A DNA stretch of 64,000 nucleotides from CAZAPG01 sp964486935 (GCA_964486935.1 CAZAPG010000017.1:1-64000); one strand, 5' to 3'. Shown: positions 8,055 through 16,485, counted from the stretch's first letter. Program-made: numbers and translations. Notes: a model not told the origin generated them from the sequence alone.

Positions 8055-8735
8055 TTATGCCGTTGTATTGAGCGATGTTGCCAGATTGAGTTCCACCAGC
8101 TCGCCCGTTACTGTAAAAATGACCCGCTCACAGATATTCAAAACCCGGTCGCCGGTGCGCTCCAGGTTGTGAGCGGCCCACAGCAAGTAGGTGGCCTGGT
8201 CGATGTTGGCCGGGTTAGACATAATCAGGGTCAGCAACTCGCGGTAGACCTGGTTGTAGAGGTCGTCAATCACGTCATCTTCTAGCGATATTTTTTTGGC
8301 CAGCTCCACATTGCGCTCGGCAAAGGCTTGCAGCGCCCGGTGCAGCATGTCGGTGGCCTTTACGGCCATTTGGGGAATGTCGATGAGCGGTTTCACCAGC
8401 GGACCCGCGCCAATCATCAAATTAATGTTGGCAATGCCCTTGGCATAATCGCCAATGCGCTCCAGTTCGGTTACAATTTCAAGCACGGCGGCCAGGGTAC
8501 GCATATCGCCGGCCATAGGTTGCTGGGTGGCAATCAGGGTTAAGGTTTCATTTTCAAGTTCAAAGCGACGTTCATTGATGCGCTGGTCGGCCATGATGAG
8601 CCGACGAGACCCCTCGAGGTCGCGTTGCTTTAACATGTCTACCGAGTCGATCAGGGCCTTTTCAACCAGGCTGCCCAGCACCAACACCTGGTCTTGCAAT
8701 TTACGCAGTTTTTGGTCAAAATTTTCTCTTGTCAT
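8055..8735 (-). CDS. phoU: Phosphate-signalling protein PhoU (second copy in the operon)
   Basis: A 226-aa all-helical protein with the two PhoU repeats. The characteristic metal-binding or helix signatures are ELERIGDYAKGIANI in the first repeat and HNLERTGDRVLNICE in the second. PhoU links Pst transport to the PhoR/PhoB system, normally damping signalling when phosphate is plentiful. It starts 2 bp after the stop of another phoU, so the operon encodes two non-identical copies. They could form a heteromer or respond to different kinases, of which the window has two. Confidence 0.92.
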   Translation of the reverse strand: MTRENFDQKLRKLQDQVLVLGSLVEKALIDSVDMLKQRDLEGSRRLIMADQRINERRFELENETLTLIATQQPMAGDMRTLAAVLEIVTELERIGDYAKGIANINLMIGAGPLVKPLIDIPQMAVKATDMLHRALQAFAERNVELAKKISLEDDVIDDLYNQVYRELLTLIMSNPANIDQATYLLWAAHNLERTGDRVLNICERVIFTVTGELVELNLATSLNTTA

Positions 8736-8737
8736 TG

Positions 8738-9433
8738 TTAAGTCTTTATCCTTTCATCCACTGGGTTCAGGTTTGCCTGGCCGTTTAACTCTTTCATTGC
8801 GCCGGTTATGGCAAACACTACCCATTCACAAATGTTGGTGGCTCTATCGCCCACTCGCTCCAGGTGATGCCCTACGTGCGACAGGTAAATTGCCTGGGCA
8901 ACTGCGCCAGGATGGGCTTTTATTTGGGCCAGGATGTGCCGGTGAATCTGCCGGTACAAATCGTCAACCCGATCATCCTGGCAGGGAACCGCGCGGGCCA
9001 GTTCGACATCTTGCCGGGCAAATGCTTCCAAAGCGCGATGGAGCATATTTTCGGCCAGTTTGGCCATGTCATCAATCTCGGCAAAGGAGTCAAACAGGTT
9101 CAAATTACTCTGCTTTAAATTAACTCCGGCAATTTCTCTGGCGTGGCTGCCAATTCGCTCCAGTTCCAGGGCCACTTCCAGGGTTGTTGCCAGTATCCGC
9201 AAGTCGCCGGCCATAGGTTGCTGGGTAGCCAGCAGCGCCAGCGTATCAGCTTCAATGGCGGCGCATTTTCGGCTGATATTCCGGCTATTGGCAATCAGGT
9301 TGCGGGCGGCGTCAACATTTTTTTGACGCACCGCTTCCACCGAATGTCGCAACGCATCTTCTACATGGCCGCCCAACACCAGCACCGCATCTTGCAGCCG
9401 GCGTTGCTTTTGCTCAAAAACGTGTCTTAACAT
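8738..9433 (-). CDS. phoU: Phosphate-signalling protein PhoU (first copy in the operon)
   Basis: Taken from the ATG at 9431-9433 (MLRHVFEQKQRRL), 7 bp after the arsC stop. A longer in-frame start at 9487 would lie inside arsC. It is a 231-aa helical protein with ELERIGSHAREIAGV and HHLERVGDRATNICE, the paired PhoU signatures. Its sequence differs clearly from the next phoU, so the duplication is not recent. Its position directly after arsC and before the second phoU keeps signalling genes in the transport operon. Confidence 0.9.
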   Translation of the reverse strand: MLRHVFEQKQRRLQDAVLVLGGHVEDALRHSVEAVRQKNVDAARNLIANSRNISRKCAAIEADTLALLATQQPMAGDLRILATTLEVALELERIGSHAREIAGVNLKQSNLNLFDSFAEIDDMAKLAENMLHRALEAFARQDVELARAVPCQDDRVDDLYRQIHRHILAQIKAHPGAVAQAIYLSHVGHHLERVGDRATNICEWVVFAITGAMKELNGQANLNPVDERIKT

Positions 9434-9440
9434 TGGCGGG

Positions 9441-9863
9441 TTATTTGTGTTGGCTAATATATGCCAGCACTTTTTGCCTAATATCATCCCGCACCTGGCG
9501 GAACAAGGCTAACTTTTCCGGGTTGGCGCCGGTGGCTTTGGCCGGGTCGGGAAAGCCGATATGGACTTTTTGACCTGCCCCCAACCAGGCAGGGCAATTT
9601 TCGGCGGCGTCATCGCAAACGGTAATAACCAGATGGAAGGCGGCATCCCGAAATTTATCGGTTGATTTGGATTGCTGGCCGGAAATATCAATACCCAATT
9701 CTGCCATCACCTGCACCGCCATAGGGTGAACATAGCCGGATGGCGCGGTTCCGGCAGAGTAAGCTCTCCAGGAGTCGCCCAAGAAATAATTAACCAGCCC
9801 TTCGGCCATCTGGCTGCGGCAGGAATTGCCGGTGCAGAGAAATAACACCTGTTTGGTAGACAT
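9441..9863 (-). CDS. arsC: Arsenate reductase ArsC, thioredoxin-coupled type
   Basis: A 140-aa low-molecular-weight phosphatase-fold protein. The P-loop is C10-X5-R16 (CTGNSCRS). The redox pair C83 and C90 in VCDDAAENC and the general acid in FPDPAK match the Bacillus/Staphylococcus-type three-cysteine arsenate reductase. It converts arsenate to arsenite in the cytoplasm. Location between pstB and phoU is telling: arsenate enters through Pst as a phosphate mimic, and the arsenite made here could leave through the NIP-like channel encoded downstream. Confidence 0.9.
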   Translation of the reverse strand: MSTKQVLFLCTGNSCRSQMAEGLVNYFLGDSWRAYSAGTAPSGYVHPMAVQVMAELGIDISGQQSKSTDKFRDAAFHLVITVCDDAAENCPAWLGAGQKVHIGFPDPAKATGANPEKLALFRQVRDDIRQKVLAYISQHK

Positions 9864-9933
9864 TGCCTTCTCCTTTTAGGCAGGGGAGCAGAGGGACGGG
9901 GGGATTTTATCTTCCCTTCTGCTCCCCTGTTAA

Positions 9934-10734
9934 TCATCCAAATCGCCCGGTGATGTAATCTTCGGTGCGTTTATCTTTGGGGTTGGTGAAAATCTCGTTG
10001 GTTTCACCGTATTCTATCATGGTTCCGGCGCGGTCAATGCCATCCATTAGAAAATAGGCGGTGTAATCCGAGGCGCGGGCGGCCTGCTGCATATTGTGGG
10101 TTACAATAATTATGGTATATTCTTTTTGCAACTCGCGCATCAGGTCTTCAATTTTAAGGGTGGCAATCGGGTCCAGCGCCGAGCAGGGTTCGTCCATTAA
10201 AATCACCTCGGGGCGGGTGGCAATGGCGCGGGCAATGCACAGCCGCTGCTGTTGACCCCCAGACAGGCCCAGGCCGCTCTGGTCCAGCTTGTCCTTTACT
10301 TCATCCCACAAGGCGGCCTGCCGCAACGATTGCTCAACCAGCCCGTCCATGTTGCCTCTAAAACCGTTGACTTTGGCCCCCCAGGCCACATTATCGTAAA
10401 TGCTCTTGGGAAAAGGATTGGGCTTTTGAAACACCATACCAATCCGCCGCCGAACTTCCACCGGGTCTACGTGGGGGTCGTACAGGTTTTGGCCTCTAAA
10501 CAACACTTCGCCTTCTACCCGCCCGCCGGGAATCAGCTCATTCATGCGGTTGATCGCCCGCAACACGGTGCTTTTGCCGCAACCCGAAGGGCCAATAAAG
10601 GCGGTAATTTTTTGCCGTTCAATTTTTAGGCTTGTATCTTTAACGGCTCTAAAATCGCCGTAGTAGCAATTGAGGTTGTTTATTTCCAGGGCGTACTTAC
10701 CGTTAGTTGAAACAACTTGACCGTTGACACTCAT
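9934..10734 (-). CDS. pstB: Phosphate ABC transporter ATP-binding protein PstB (system 1)
   Basis: A 266-aa ATPase with a full set of consensus motifs. These are Walker A GPSGCGKST, Q-loop VFQKPNPFPKSI, signature LSGGQQQR, Walker B ILMDEPCSALDP and switch histidine VTHNMQQA. The C-terminal DYITGRFG is typical of PstB. It is expected to form a symmetric homodimer under PstC/PstA and drive phosphate import. Its start overlaps the pstA stop by four bases. It is a useful reference for the two altered PstB proteins of system 2. Confidence 0.95.
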   Translation of the reverse strand: MSVNGQVVSTNGKYALEINNLNCYYGDFRAVKDTSLKIERQKITAFIGPSGCGKSTVLRAINRMNELIPGGRVEGEVLFRGQNLYDPHVDPVEVRRRIGMVFQKPNPFPKSIYDNVAWGAKVNGFRGNMDGLVEQSLRQAALWDEVKDKLDQSGLGLSGGQQQRLCIARAIATRPEVILMDEPCSALDPIATLKIEDLMRELQKEYTIIIVTHNMQQAARASDYTAYFLMDGIDRAGTMIEYGETNEIFTNPKDKRTEDYITGRFG

Positions 10735-12890
10735 GTTAATCTCCTGCTGTACTTATTACGCAGCAACACGGCGCTGGCGTTTAAGGTTAAAAGTAAAATC
10801 AAAAGGACCACAATGGCCGCGGCGGCAATATTGCGAAACGTATCCTGGGGGCGGGCCGTCCATTGATAAATTTGGATAGGCAGCGTGGTAAATTTTGAAA
10901 ACGGGCCAGAGGGGTCAACCGTAATAAAGGTTGAAGCGCCAATGACCACCAGCGGCGCGGTTTCGCCGATGGCCCGCGACATCGCCAGAATGTTGCCGGT
11001 TAAAATGCCGGGCAGGGCATTGGGCAATACGTGCGACCAGATGGTTTGCCAGCGGGTTGCGCCCAGCCCCATGCCGGCCTGCCGCAGCGATTGCGGCACC
11101 GCTCGAATAGCCTCCTGGGCGTTGATGATGATTAAGGGCAAAATGAGCAGGGCCAGGGTTAAACCGGCCGAAATCACCGTGCGGCCGTTCGCCGTGGTGG
11201 GGTCGGCCAGGCCAAATACGGTTCCGCTGGTAACAGGCTCCAGCGCCCGCACAAAAATAGCCAGCCCTAAAATTCCATAAATAATCGAGGGCACGCCGGC
11301 CAGATTGTTGATATTGGTCTGGATAATGGCATTCAGGCGTTTTACCGTTGGGTTGCTGGCCAGGGTGGCGTACTCTTCCAGATAAATGGCTGCGCCCACC
11401 CCCAGCGGCATTGCGATTACAACCGTGATGAACACTACCCATAGCGTGCCAAAAATGGCGGTGCGAATGCCGGCCAAATCTGGCGTGCTGGATTGGGGCC
11501 CGCTTAAAAAATTAGAGGTAAGCCAACTGCGAAATTTGAGCCGGCCCTGCGGTACGGTCTCGGCATAGGCTTGAATATCGGCTTGCTCCAACAGCGAGTC
11601 TCGCAGCGGCCAGCTTCTAACCACGCGAGGTTCCAGAACCCGGTCTTCGACCAGTTGCAGCAATTCTTCCTGACTCCGCTCAACCAGAGGAGTTTCACTG
11701 TTAAAGCGGGCAATCAACCCGCTGGAAAGATTGTTTTGCAAAACCAGAGTCAGCTCTTCGGAGGTCAGGTCTTCCAGTTGACGGTCAAAAAACGTTTCGG
11801 CAAAAAAGTCCAGCGTGCCGCTATCGACTCCCGGAATATGGCGCTCAATAGGCGCGTTGGGCCAGGCCGGGTTTACGCTGGACCAGGTTTGGGCTGTGGT
11901 AAAAATTTGGCGCAGTTCGTCTTCGGTAACGTTTTGCAGAAAATTGTTTTCCTGGCTAACCACAATAACCAGCGCATCGCCGCCTACCTTGAACTCCAGG
12001 GGGTCACGCCGCACTTTTTGGCAGGCTTCAATTTCAGCCCGGTTGATGGGGCGGCTGGCGTTGGCGATATCAACCCCGTTTGAGGTACAGAACAGGCGAA
12101 AGCCCTCGGTTGTACCTACGCTCTCAAGCTGAATGGGGCCGGCAAAACCGGCGCGTCGAAAGAGTTTGGCCGCCTCGCGGGTCAGAGGATATACCGTGGA
12201 ACTGCCGGCCATTACCAGAGTATCTTCCCCGGTAAATTGAGACGGCTCGACCGGCGGCAGCGAGGTAGCCTGGTTGTTACCCATTGCGTTTAGCCAGGCG
12301 GCGGCGTCCCCGGCTCGTTCGGGCGCAGACGGGGCAAAATAACCGGCTTCTGCAACAATCTGGTCGATATTAGCCAGATAATAGTTAACAAACTCAGCCA
12401 CTTGCGGCTTCGATTTCATTGTTTCGGCTGAGGTGTAGATGAACAGCGGGCGCGCGCCCGGATATTCACCGCTGTTGACGGTTTGGGCGTTGGGTTCCAC
12501 GCCATCTATGGAGACAGTCCGCAACTTGTCGATATTATCTTGATAGTAAGCGTAGCCAAAAAAGCCAATGGCGTGGGGGTTGGCTTCAATGCCTTTAACC
12601 AGCTCGTTGTCATCTTCGCTGGAGACGACATTGGGGGCCGACAACATCCGTTCTTCATCCATAGCCAGCACCAGGCTGGCCGGGTCTACCTTGTTTTGAA
12701 CCACCACGTAGCCAAAGGAACCGTTGATGATGTTGTAAAGCAGGGCCGTCAGGGCAATAATGGCCACAATGGTGGCGCACAAAAAGAGGATGCGCCAGAA
12801 ATTCCCCATGCGTTTGCGTTTATTGATGAACTTTTCCAGTTCGCTCGATTCGGGAAATTGGCCGGGGGTTGTCAGGTCAAGCTTGCTCAT
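10731..12890 (-). CDS. pstA: PstA permease carrying an inserted, circularly permuted PstS-like domain
   Basis: At 719 aa this is about 420 residues longer than an ordinary PstA. TM1 is at about 33-54. The standard permease core with LAGVPSIIYG, the coupling EAA-like loop (SLRQAGMGLGATRWQT) and five further helices occupies about 475-710. Between them lies a PstS-like domain in swapped order. Residues about 76-186 (ANPHAIGFFGYAYY, ARPLFIYTSAE) match the C-terminal half of the neighbouring PstS. Residues about 220-368 (AGSSTVYPLT, IANASRPI, GVDSGTLDFF) match its N-terminal half. The linker between them also resembles the inter-domain linker of the tandem PstS. The domain would face outside the membrane, tethering a phosphate receptor to the channel. 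Confidence 0.9.
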   Translation of the reverse strand: MSKLDLTTPGQFPESSELEKFINKRKRMGNFWRILFLCATIVAIIALTALLYNIINGSFGYVVVQNKVDPASLVLAMDEERMLSAPNVVSSEDDNELVKGIEANPHAIGFFGYAYYQDNIDKLRTVSIDGVEPNAQTVNSGEYPGARPLFIYTSAETMKSKPQVAEFVNYYLANIDQIVAEAGYFAPSAPERAGDAAAWLNAMGNNQATSLPPVEPSQFTGEDTLVMAGSSTVYPLTREAAKLFRRAGFAGPIQLESVGTTEGFRLFCTSNGVDIANASRPINRAEIEACQKVRRDPLEFKVGGDALVIVVSQENNFLQNVTEDELRQIFTTAQTWSSVNPAWPNAPIERHIPGVDSGTLDFFAETFFDRQLEDLTSEELTLVLQNNLSSGLIARFNSETPLVERSQEELLQLVEDRVLEPRVVRSWPLRDSLLEQADIQAYAETVPQGRLKFRSWLTSNFLSGPQSSTPDLAGIRTAIFGTLWVVFITVVIAMPLGVGAAIYLEEYATLASNPTVKRLNAIIQTNINNLAGVPSIIYGILGLAIFVRALEPVTSGTVFGLADPTTANGRTVISAGLTLALLILPLIIINAQEAIRAVPQSLRQAGMGLGATRWQTIWSHVLPNALPGILTGNILAMSRAIGETAPLVVIGASTFITVDPSGPFSKFTTLPIQIYQWTARPQDTFRNIAAAAIVVLLILLLTLNASAVLLRNKYSRRLT

Positions 12891-13843
12891 TCATACTCCT
12901 CCCGGAAATATTGCACCACATAGCGGCTGATGATGTTCAGCGCCAGGGTAATAACAAACAGGGTGAGAGCCACGGCAAAGATGCTGTTGTAATCTATTGA
13001 GTCGTAGCTCAAATCGCCGCCGCTAATGCGGACGATATGGCCGGTCATGGTTTCTGCGGCGGCAAAGGGGTTAAAGGTAAAGTTGGGGCCGGCGCCGGCG
13101 GCAATGGCCACAACCATTGTTTCGCCAATGGCCCGCGAGATAGCCACAATAAAAGCGGCAGCCACCCCGGAGGTTGCCGCCGGCAGCACCACCTTGAGCG
13201 ACGTTTCGAGCCTGGTTGCCCCCAGGCCGTAAGCCGCCTCTCGCAAAGAGTGGGGCACGGCGTGCAGGGCATCTTCGCTCATAGAGCTAACCAGCGGCAG
13301 AATTAAAATGCCAATCACAATGCCGGCCGAGGCGGTGTTGTAAATTTGGACAATATCCTCGCCAAAAATAGAGCGCAGCACGGGCGTCATCAGCGTTAGG
13401 GCAAAATAGCCGTAAACCACAGTGGGAATACCGGCCAGCACTTCCAAAATGGGTTTCAAGATACTGCGCGCCCGGTGCGAGGCGTATTCGCTCAGGTAGA
13501 TAGCTACAGCCAGCCCCAGGGGCAAGGCCACCAACATACCAATGGCGGTGGTCATAAGAGTAGCGTTAGCCAAAGCCCAAATGCCAAAATCGCCAATGGC
13601 CGGCTGCCATTTTGTGCCACTAATAAATTCCCAGACTGTTACCTCGTCGGTGGCAAAGAATAAAAGGGACTCTTTGGCCAGAACATAAACAATACCAATG
13701 GTGGTTAGAATTGAAACGGCCCCGCTTAAAAATAGCAGGGTTTCAATAATTGTTTCGCCAACGCGAGGTTGCCGGCGTAATTCTGCCTTGACCCTCTCGT
13801 CGTCGGTCCTTACGGCTGTTCGGGTTGACGCTCCCACGGCCAT
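12887..13843 (-). CDS. pstC: Phosphate ABC transporter permease PstC (system 1)
   Basis: A 318-aa inner-membrane protein with about six helices. Typical PstC features include EVLAGIPTVVYGYFAL, EDALHAVPHSLREAAYGLGAT (coupling loop) and SRAIGETMVVAIAAG. The N-terminal 35 residues are hydrophilic and cytoplasmic. It pairs with PstA, and its stop overlaps the pstA start by four bases (12887-12890). A 278-bp gap with two hairpins separates it from pstS, consistent with lower expression of the membrane genes than of the binding protein. Confidence 0.95.
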   Translation of the reverse strand: MAVGASTRTAVRTDDERVKAELRRQPRVGETIIETLLFLSGAVSILTTIGIVYVLAKESLLFFATDEVTVWEFISGTKWQPAIGDFGIWALANATLMTTAIGMLVALPLGLAVAIYLSEYASHRARSILKPILEVLAGIPTVVYGYFALTLMTPVLRSIFGEDIVQIYNTASAGIVIGILILPLVSSMSEDALHAVPHSLREAAYGLGATRLETSLKVVLPAATSGVAAAFIVAISRAIGETMVVAIAAGAGPNFTFNPFAAAETMTGHIVRISGGDLSYDSIDYNSIFAVALTLFVITLALNIISRYVVQYFREEYE

Positions 13844-13952
13844 ATTTTAACTCCTTTCGAACAATTTGTTGTTAGTTTGCAATCACCCCTTTGGCAGCAG
13901 GGTTGTTGGCAAAGGCGTGGTTACAAACAAACAGCTTCTTACCAGCTACTCC

Positions 13953-13985
13953 AGACCTCAAAGGTTTTTGAAACCTTTGAGGTCT
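13953..13985. repeat. Palindromic intergenic repeat, copy 1
   Basis: A perfect 15-bp inverted repeat with a 3-base loop: AGACCTCAAAGGTTT, TTG, then its complement. The same core recurs at 35238-35272 and, degraded, at 16351-16383. It lies in the pstS-pstC gap, where its RNA could form a stable hairpin. Confidence 0.85.
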
Positions 13986-14018
13986 TCATTGGGCTAGAAA
14001 CAGCGTGTTTCTCACGAG

Positions 14019-14057
14019 ATGATAGGAAGGGGCGCACAGCGCACCCCTTCCTATCAT
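14019..14057 (-). promoter_or_regulatory. Strong stem-loop between pstS and pstC
   Basis: ATGATAGGAAGGGGCGC (14019-14035) pairs with 14041-14057 with a single mismatch around a 5-base loop. No T-tract follows on the minus strand, so it is more likely an mRNA 3'-end stabiliser or processing barrier than a classical terminator. This could raise PstS output relative to PstCAB. Confidence 0.6.
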
Positions 14058-14121
14058 TAATTACCTTTTCTTAGCTCAAAATCTGCATTTTGCTCAACTT
14101 TGCTGCGTGATAAATATCGCC

Positions 14122-16185
14122 TTACTTCAACGCGCCCAACAGATTGGCTTTAGCGTTGTCAAGCGCAGTCTCGCTGGCGGGGAAGTAGCCGACATCGAGG
14201 ATTTCATCATTGACGTTGCTCAGATAGAAGTTGATGAAGGCCGCCACCTGCGGCTTCTCCTGCATCACCGTCGCGTCGCTGTAGATGAACAGCGGCCGGG
14301 CCAACGGATAGCTCCCATCCTCGGCGCTCTCCGCCGTCGGCGCTACCCCCTCCACCGACAACGCCTTCAGCTTGTCCTCATTCTCCTGAAAGTAGGCATA
14401 CCCAAAGTAGCCTATCGCATACGGACTGCCTTCCACCCCCTGCACCAGCACATTGTCATCCTCGCTCAGTTGCAGGTTGCTCGCCGCCAGGATCGGCTCT
14501 TCATCCTCTTCAAACACCGCCTCTACAAAGTAGTCGAACGTCCCGCTGTCCGTCCCCGGACTGAACCGCAGGATCGCCTCGTCCGGCCACTCCGGCCGCA
14601 CATCCGACCACCGCTCCGCCGTGCTGAAAATCAGCGCCAACTCGGCCAGCGTCACCTCTTCCACAAAATCGTTCGCCTCGCTCACCGCCACCGCCAACGC
14701 ATCCGTCCCTACCCGAAACTCTATCGGCTCTCGCCCTATCCCTCGACAACTCTCTACCTCGCTGTCTTTGATCGCCCGCGACGCATTGCTGATGTCGCTC
14801 TCCCCGGCCACGCAGAACCGCTCAAACCCCGCCCCGCTGCCGATGCTGTCGATGGTGATGTTCCCCCCATACCCCTCATCCTGGAACCGCTCCGCCATCC
14901 GCTCCGTCAACGGAAACACCGTGCTGCTCCCCGCACTGATGATGTCCCCCGTCACCGACAGCGGATCAACTGCGGGTAGTTCGCCGGCAGCCATCGCTTT
15001 GCTCTCCTCGCCGGCCATCGCTGCTGAGGCGGACTCGACTTCCATGCTCATGGCTTCGAGCCAGTTGGTTTTGGCCGTATCCAGGGCAGCGCCACTGGCG
15101 GGGAAGTAGCCGACATCGAGGATTTCATCATTGACGTTGCTCAGATAGAAGTTGATGAAGGCCGCCACCTGCGGCTTCTCCTGCATCACCGTCGCGTCGC
15201 TGTAGATGAACAGCGGCCGGGCCAACGGATAGCTCCCATCCTCGGCGCTCTCCGCCGTCGGCGCTACCCCCTCCACCGACAACGCCTTCAGCTTGTCCTC
15301 ATTCTCCTGAAAGTAGGCATACCCAAAGTAGCCTATCGCATACGGACTGCCTTCCACCCCCTGCACCAGCACATTGTCATCCTCGCTCAGTTGCAGGTTG
15401 CTCGCCGCCAGGATCGGCTCTTCATCCTCTTCAAACACCGCCTCTACAAAGTAGTCGAACGTCCCGCTGTCCGTCCCCGGACTGAACCGCAGGATCGCCT
15501 CGTCCGGCCACTCCGGCCGCACATCCGACCACCGCTCCGCCGTGCTGAAAATCAGCGCCAACTCGGCCAGCGTCACCTCTTCCACAAAATCGTTCGCCTC
15601 GCTCACCGCCACCGCCAACGCATCCGTCCCTACCCGAAACTCTATCGGCTCTCGCCCTATCCCTCGACAACTCTCTACCTCGCTGTCTTTGATCGCCCGC
15701 GACGCATTGCTGATGTCGCTCTCCCCGGCCACGCAGAACCGCTCAAACCCCGCCCCGCTGCCGATGCTGTCGATGGTGATGTTCCCCCCATACCCCTCAT
15801 CCTGGAACCGCTCCGCCATCCGCTCCGTCAACGGAAACACCGTGCTGCTCCCCGCACTGATGATGTCCCCCGTCACCGACAGCGGATCAACTGCGGGTAA
15901 TTGAACAATGCTGGCCGCCATCTCTTCGCCGCTGGCAGGTTGCCCGGCTATGGCTTCCTCTTCGGCCACCACCTCTTCGACCTCTTCAGCCGCCGGTTCT
16001 GCGGCTACTTCCCCGGCAGTTTCCTGAGCCGGCTCTGGCGCGGCCTCTGCAACCTGGGTTGACTCTTCAACCTGTTGTTCAGCCGGTTGTTGTTCGGCTC
16101 CACCACAGGCGGCCAGCAGCCCAACAATTAACAGTACGCTTATCACAGAAAAAATGGTGTTGAATTTTACTTTTTGAAGCATCAT
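14122..16185 (-). CDS. pstS: Tandem-domain phosphate-binding lipoprotein PstS
   Basis: A 687-aa protein: lipoprotein signal with lipobox LLAAC (C27), a long Glu/Ala/Pro-rich linker (about 28-96), then two phosphate-binding domains at about 97-370 and 404-677. Each has AGSSTVFPLT, ISNASRAIKD and GTDSGTFDYF, the loops that hold phosphate in PstS. The two domains are essentially identical, encoded by an 805-bp direct repeat. AGGAGGAG stands about 10 bases before the ATG. It would be anchored outside the membrane and offer two sites per polypeptide to PstCA, as tandem receptors do in GlnPQ. The repeat core favours G-ending codons unlike its flanks. Confidence 0.93.
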   Translation of the reverse strand: MMLQKVKFNTIFSVISVLLIVGLLAACGGAEQQPAEQQVEESTQVAEAAPEPAQETAGEVAAEPAAEEVEEVVAEEEAIAGQPASGEEMAASIVQLPAVDPLSVTGDIISAGSSTVFPLTERMAERFQDEGYGGNITIDSIGSGAGFERFCVAGESDISNASRAIKDSEVESCRGIGREPIEFRVGTDALAVAVSEANDFVEEVTLAELALIFSTAERWSDVRPEWPDEAILRFSPGTDSGTFDYFVEAVFEEDEEPILAASNLQLSEDDNVLVQGVEGSPYAIGYFGYAYFQENEDKLKALSVEGVAPTAESAEDGSYPLARPLFIYSDATVMQEKPQVAAFINFYLSNVNDEILDVGYFPASGAALDTAKTNWLEAMSMEVESASAAMAGEESKAMAAGELPAVDPLSVTGDIISAGSSTVFPLTERMAERFQDEGYGGNITIDSIGSGAGFERFCVAGESDISNASRAIKDSEVESCRGIGREPIEFRVGTDALAVAVSEANDFVEEVTLAELALIFSTAERWSDVRPEWPDEAILRFSPGTDSGTFDYFVEAVFEEDEEPILAASNLQLSEDDNVLVQGVEGSPYAIGYFGYAYFQENEDKLKALSVEGVAPTAESAEDGSYPLARPLFIYSDATVMQEKPQVAAFINFYLSNVNDEILDVGYFPASETALDNAKANLLGALK
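14174..14978. repeat. 805-bp direct repeat within pstS, copy encoding the second domain
   Basis: It appears identical to 15095-15899 at an offset of 921 bp (307 codons, in frame). Identity stops abruptly at both ends. Flanking and linker DNA is not repeated. Confidence 0.9.
15095..15899. repeat. 805-bp direct repeat within pstS, copy encoding the first domain
   Basis: Partner of 14174-14978, separated from it by 116 bp of unique linker. The absence of visible silent differences implies recent duplication or ongoing gene conversion. An assembly artefact must also be considered. Confidence 0.9.
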
Positions 16186-16279
16186 TTAGATGTCTCCTCC
16201 TGTTTATAATTTTTGTTGATATTTTGGGGTGGCAGGCAACATAGTTTCAGCCGCTACCGGAAAATAGCATACCCGTTTT

Positions 16280-16341
16280 CTTTAAAGGCTCAGTTAACCC
16301 ACCTTTAAGCTTGGGTTAAGTTGTTGTAAAAATTGCTTAAC
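16280..16341 (-). promoter_or_regulatory. pstS: Pho-box-like array upstream of tandem pstS
   Basis: Minus-strand TTAA-type motifs at six positions with spacings of 11, 10, 11, 11 and about 11 bp. A TATGCT -10 candidate (16266-16271) follows at the distance expected for an activator-replaced -35. Within the 300-bp gap 16186-16485 the other contents are a repeat remnant and a terminator. Confidence 0.7.
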
Positions 16342-16383
16342 AGCTACTCCAGACTTCAAAGGTTTTTGAAACCATCGAGGTCT
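16341..16383. repeat. Palindromic intergenic repeat, degenerate copy
   Basis: CAGCTACTCCAGACTTCAAA followed by GGTTTTTGAAACC matches the left part of the element at 13944-13985, including its CAGCTACTCC flank. The right arm is degenerate, so the hairpin is weakened. Confidence 0.7.
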
Positions 16384-16384
16384 T

Positions 16385-16430
16385 CAAAAAAAAAGGAGCA
16401 AGGGGGGACTCGTACCCCTTGCTCCTGACT
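16385..16430 (-). terminator. Rho-independent terminator of the unit upstream of pstS
   Basis: On the minus strand GGAGCAAGGGG pairs with CCCCTTGCTCC around a 9-base loop and is followed directly by nine T residues. It lies after the small genes at 16486-16945 and before the pstS promoter, making pstS a separate transcription unit. Confidence 0.85.
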
Positions 16431-16485
16431 ACAAAGGAGGAGAAGAATTAAAAAAGAGAGAAAACGCCCAAAATGGAAGCGGTAA

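Noticed and set aside
13953..13985. CRISPR-like or tRNA-like origin for the short palindromes
   Set aside because: Copies are far apart, have no spacer periodicity, and no cloverleaf or CCA end can be drawn.
14107..15904. Several open frames of 79-290 codons opposite or within pstS
   Set aside because: They mirror the repeat, are arginine/proline-rich and duplicate exactly with it; they are by-products of the G-ending codon bias.
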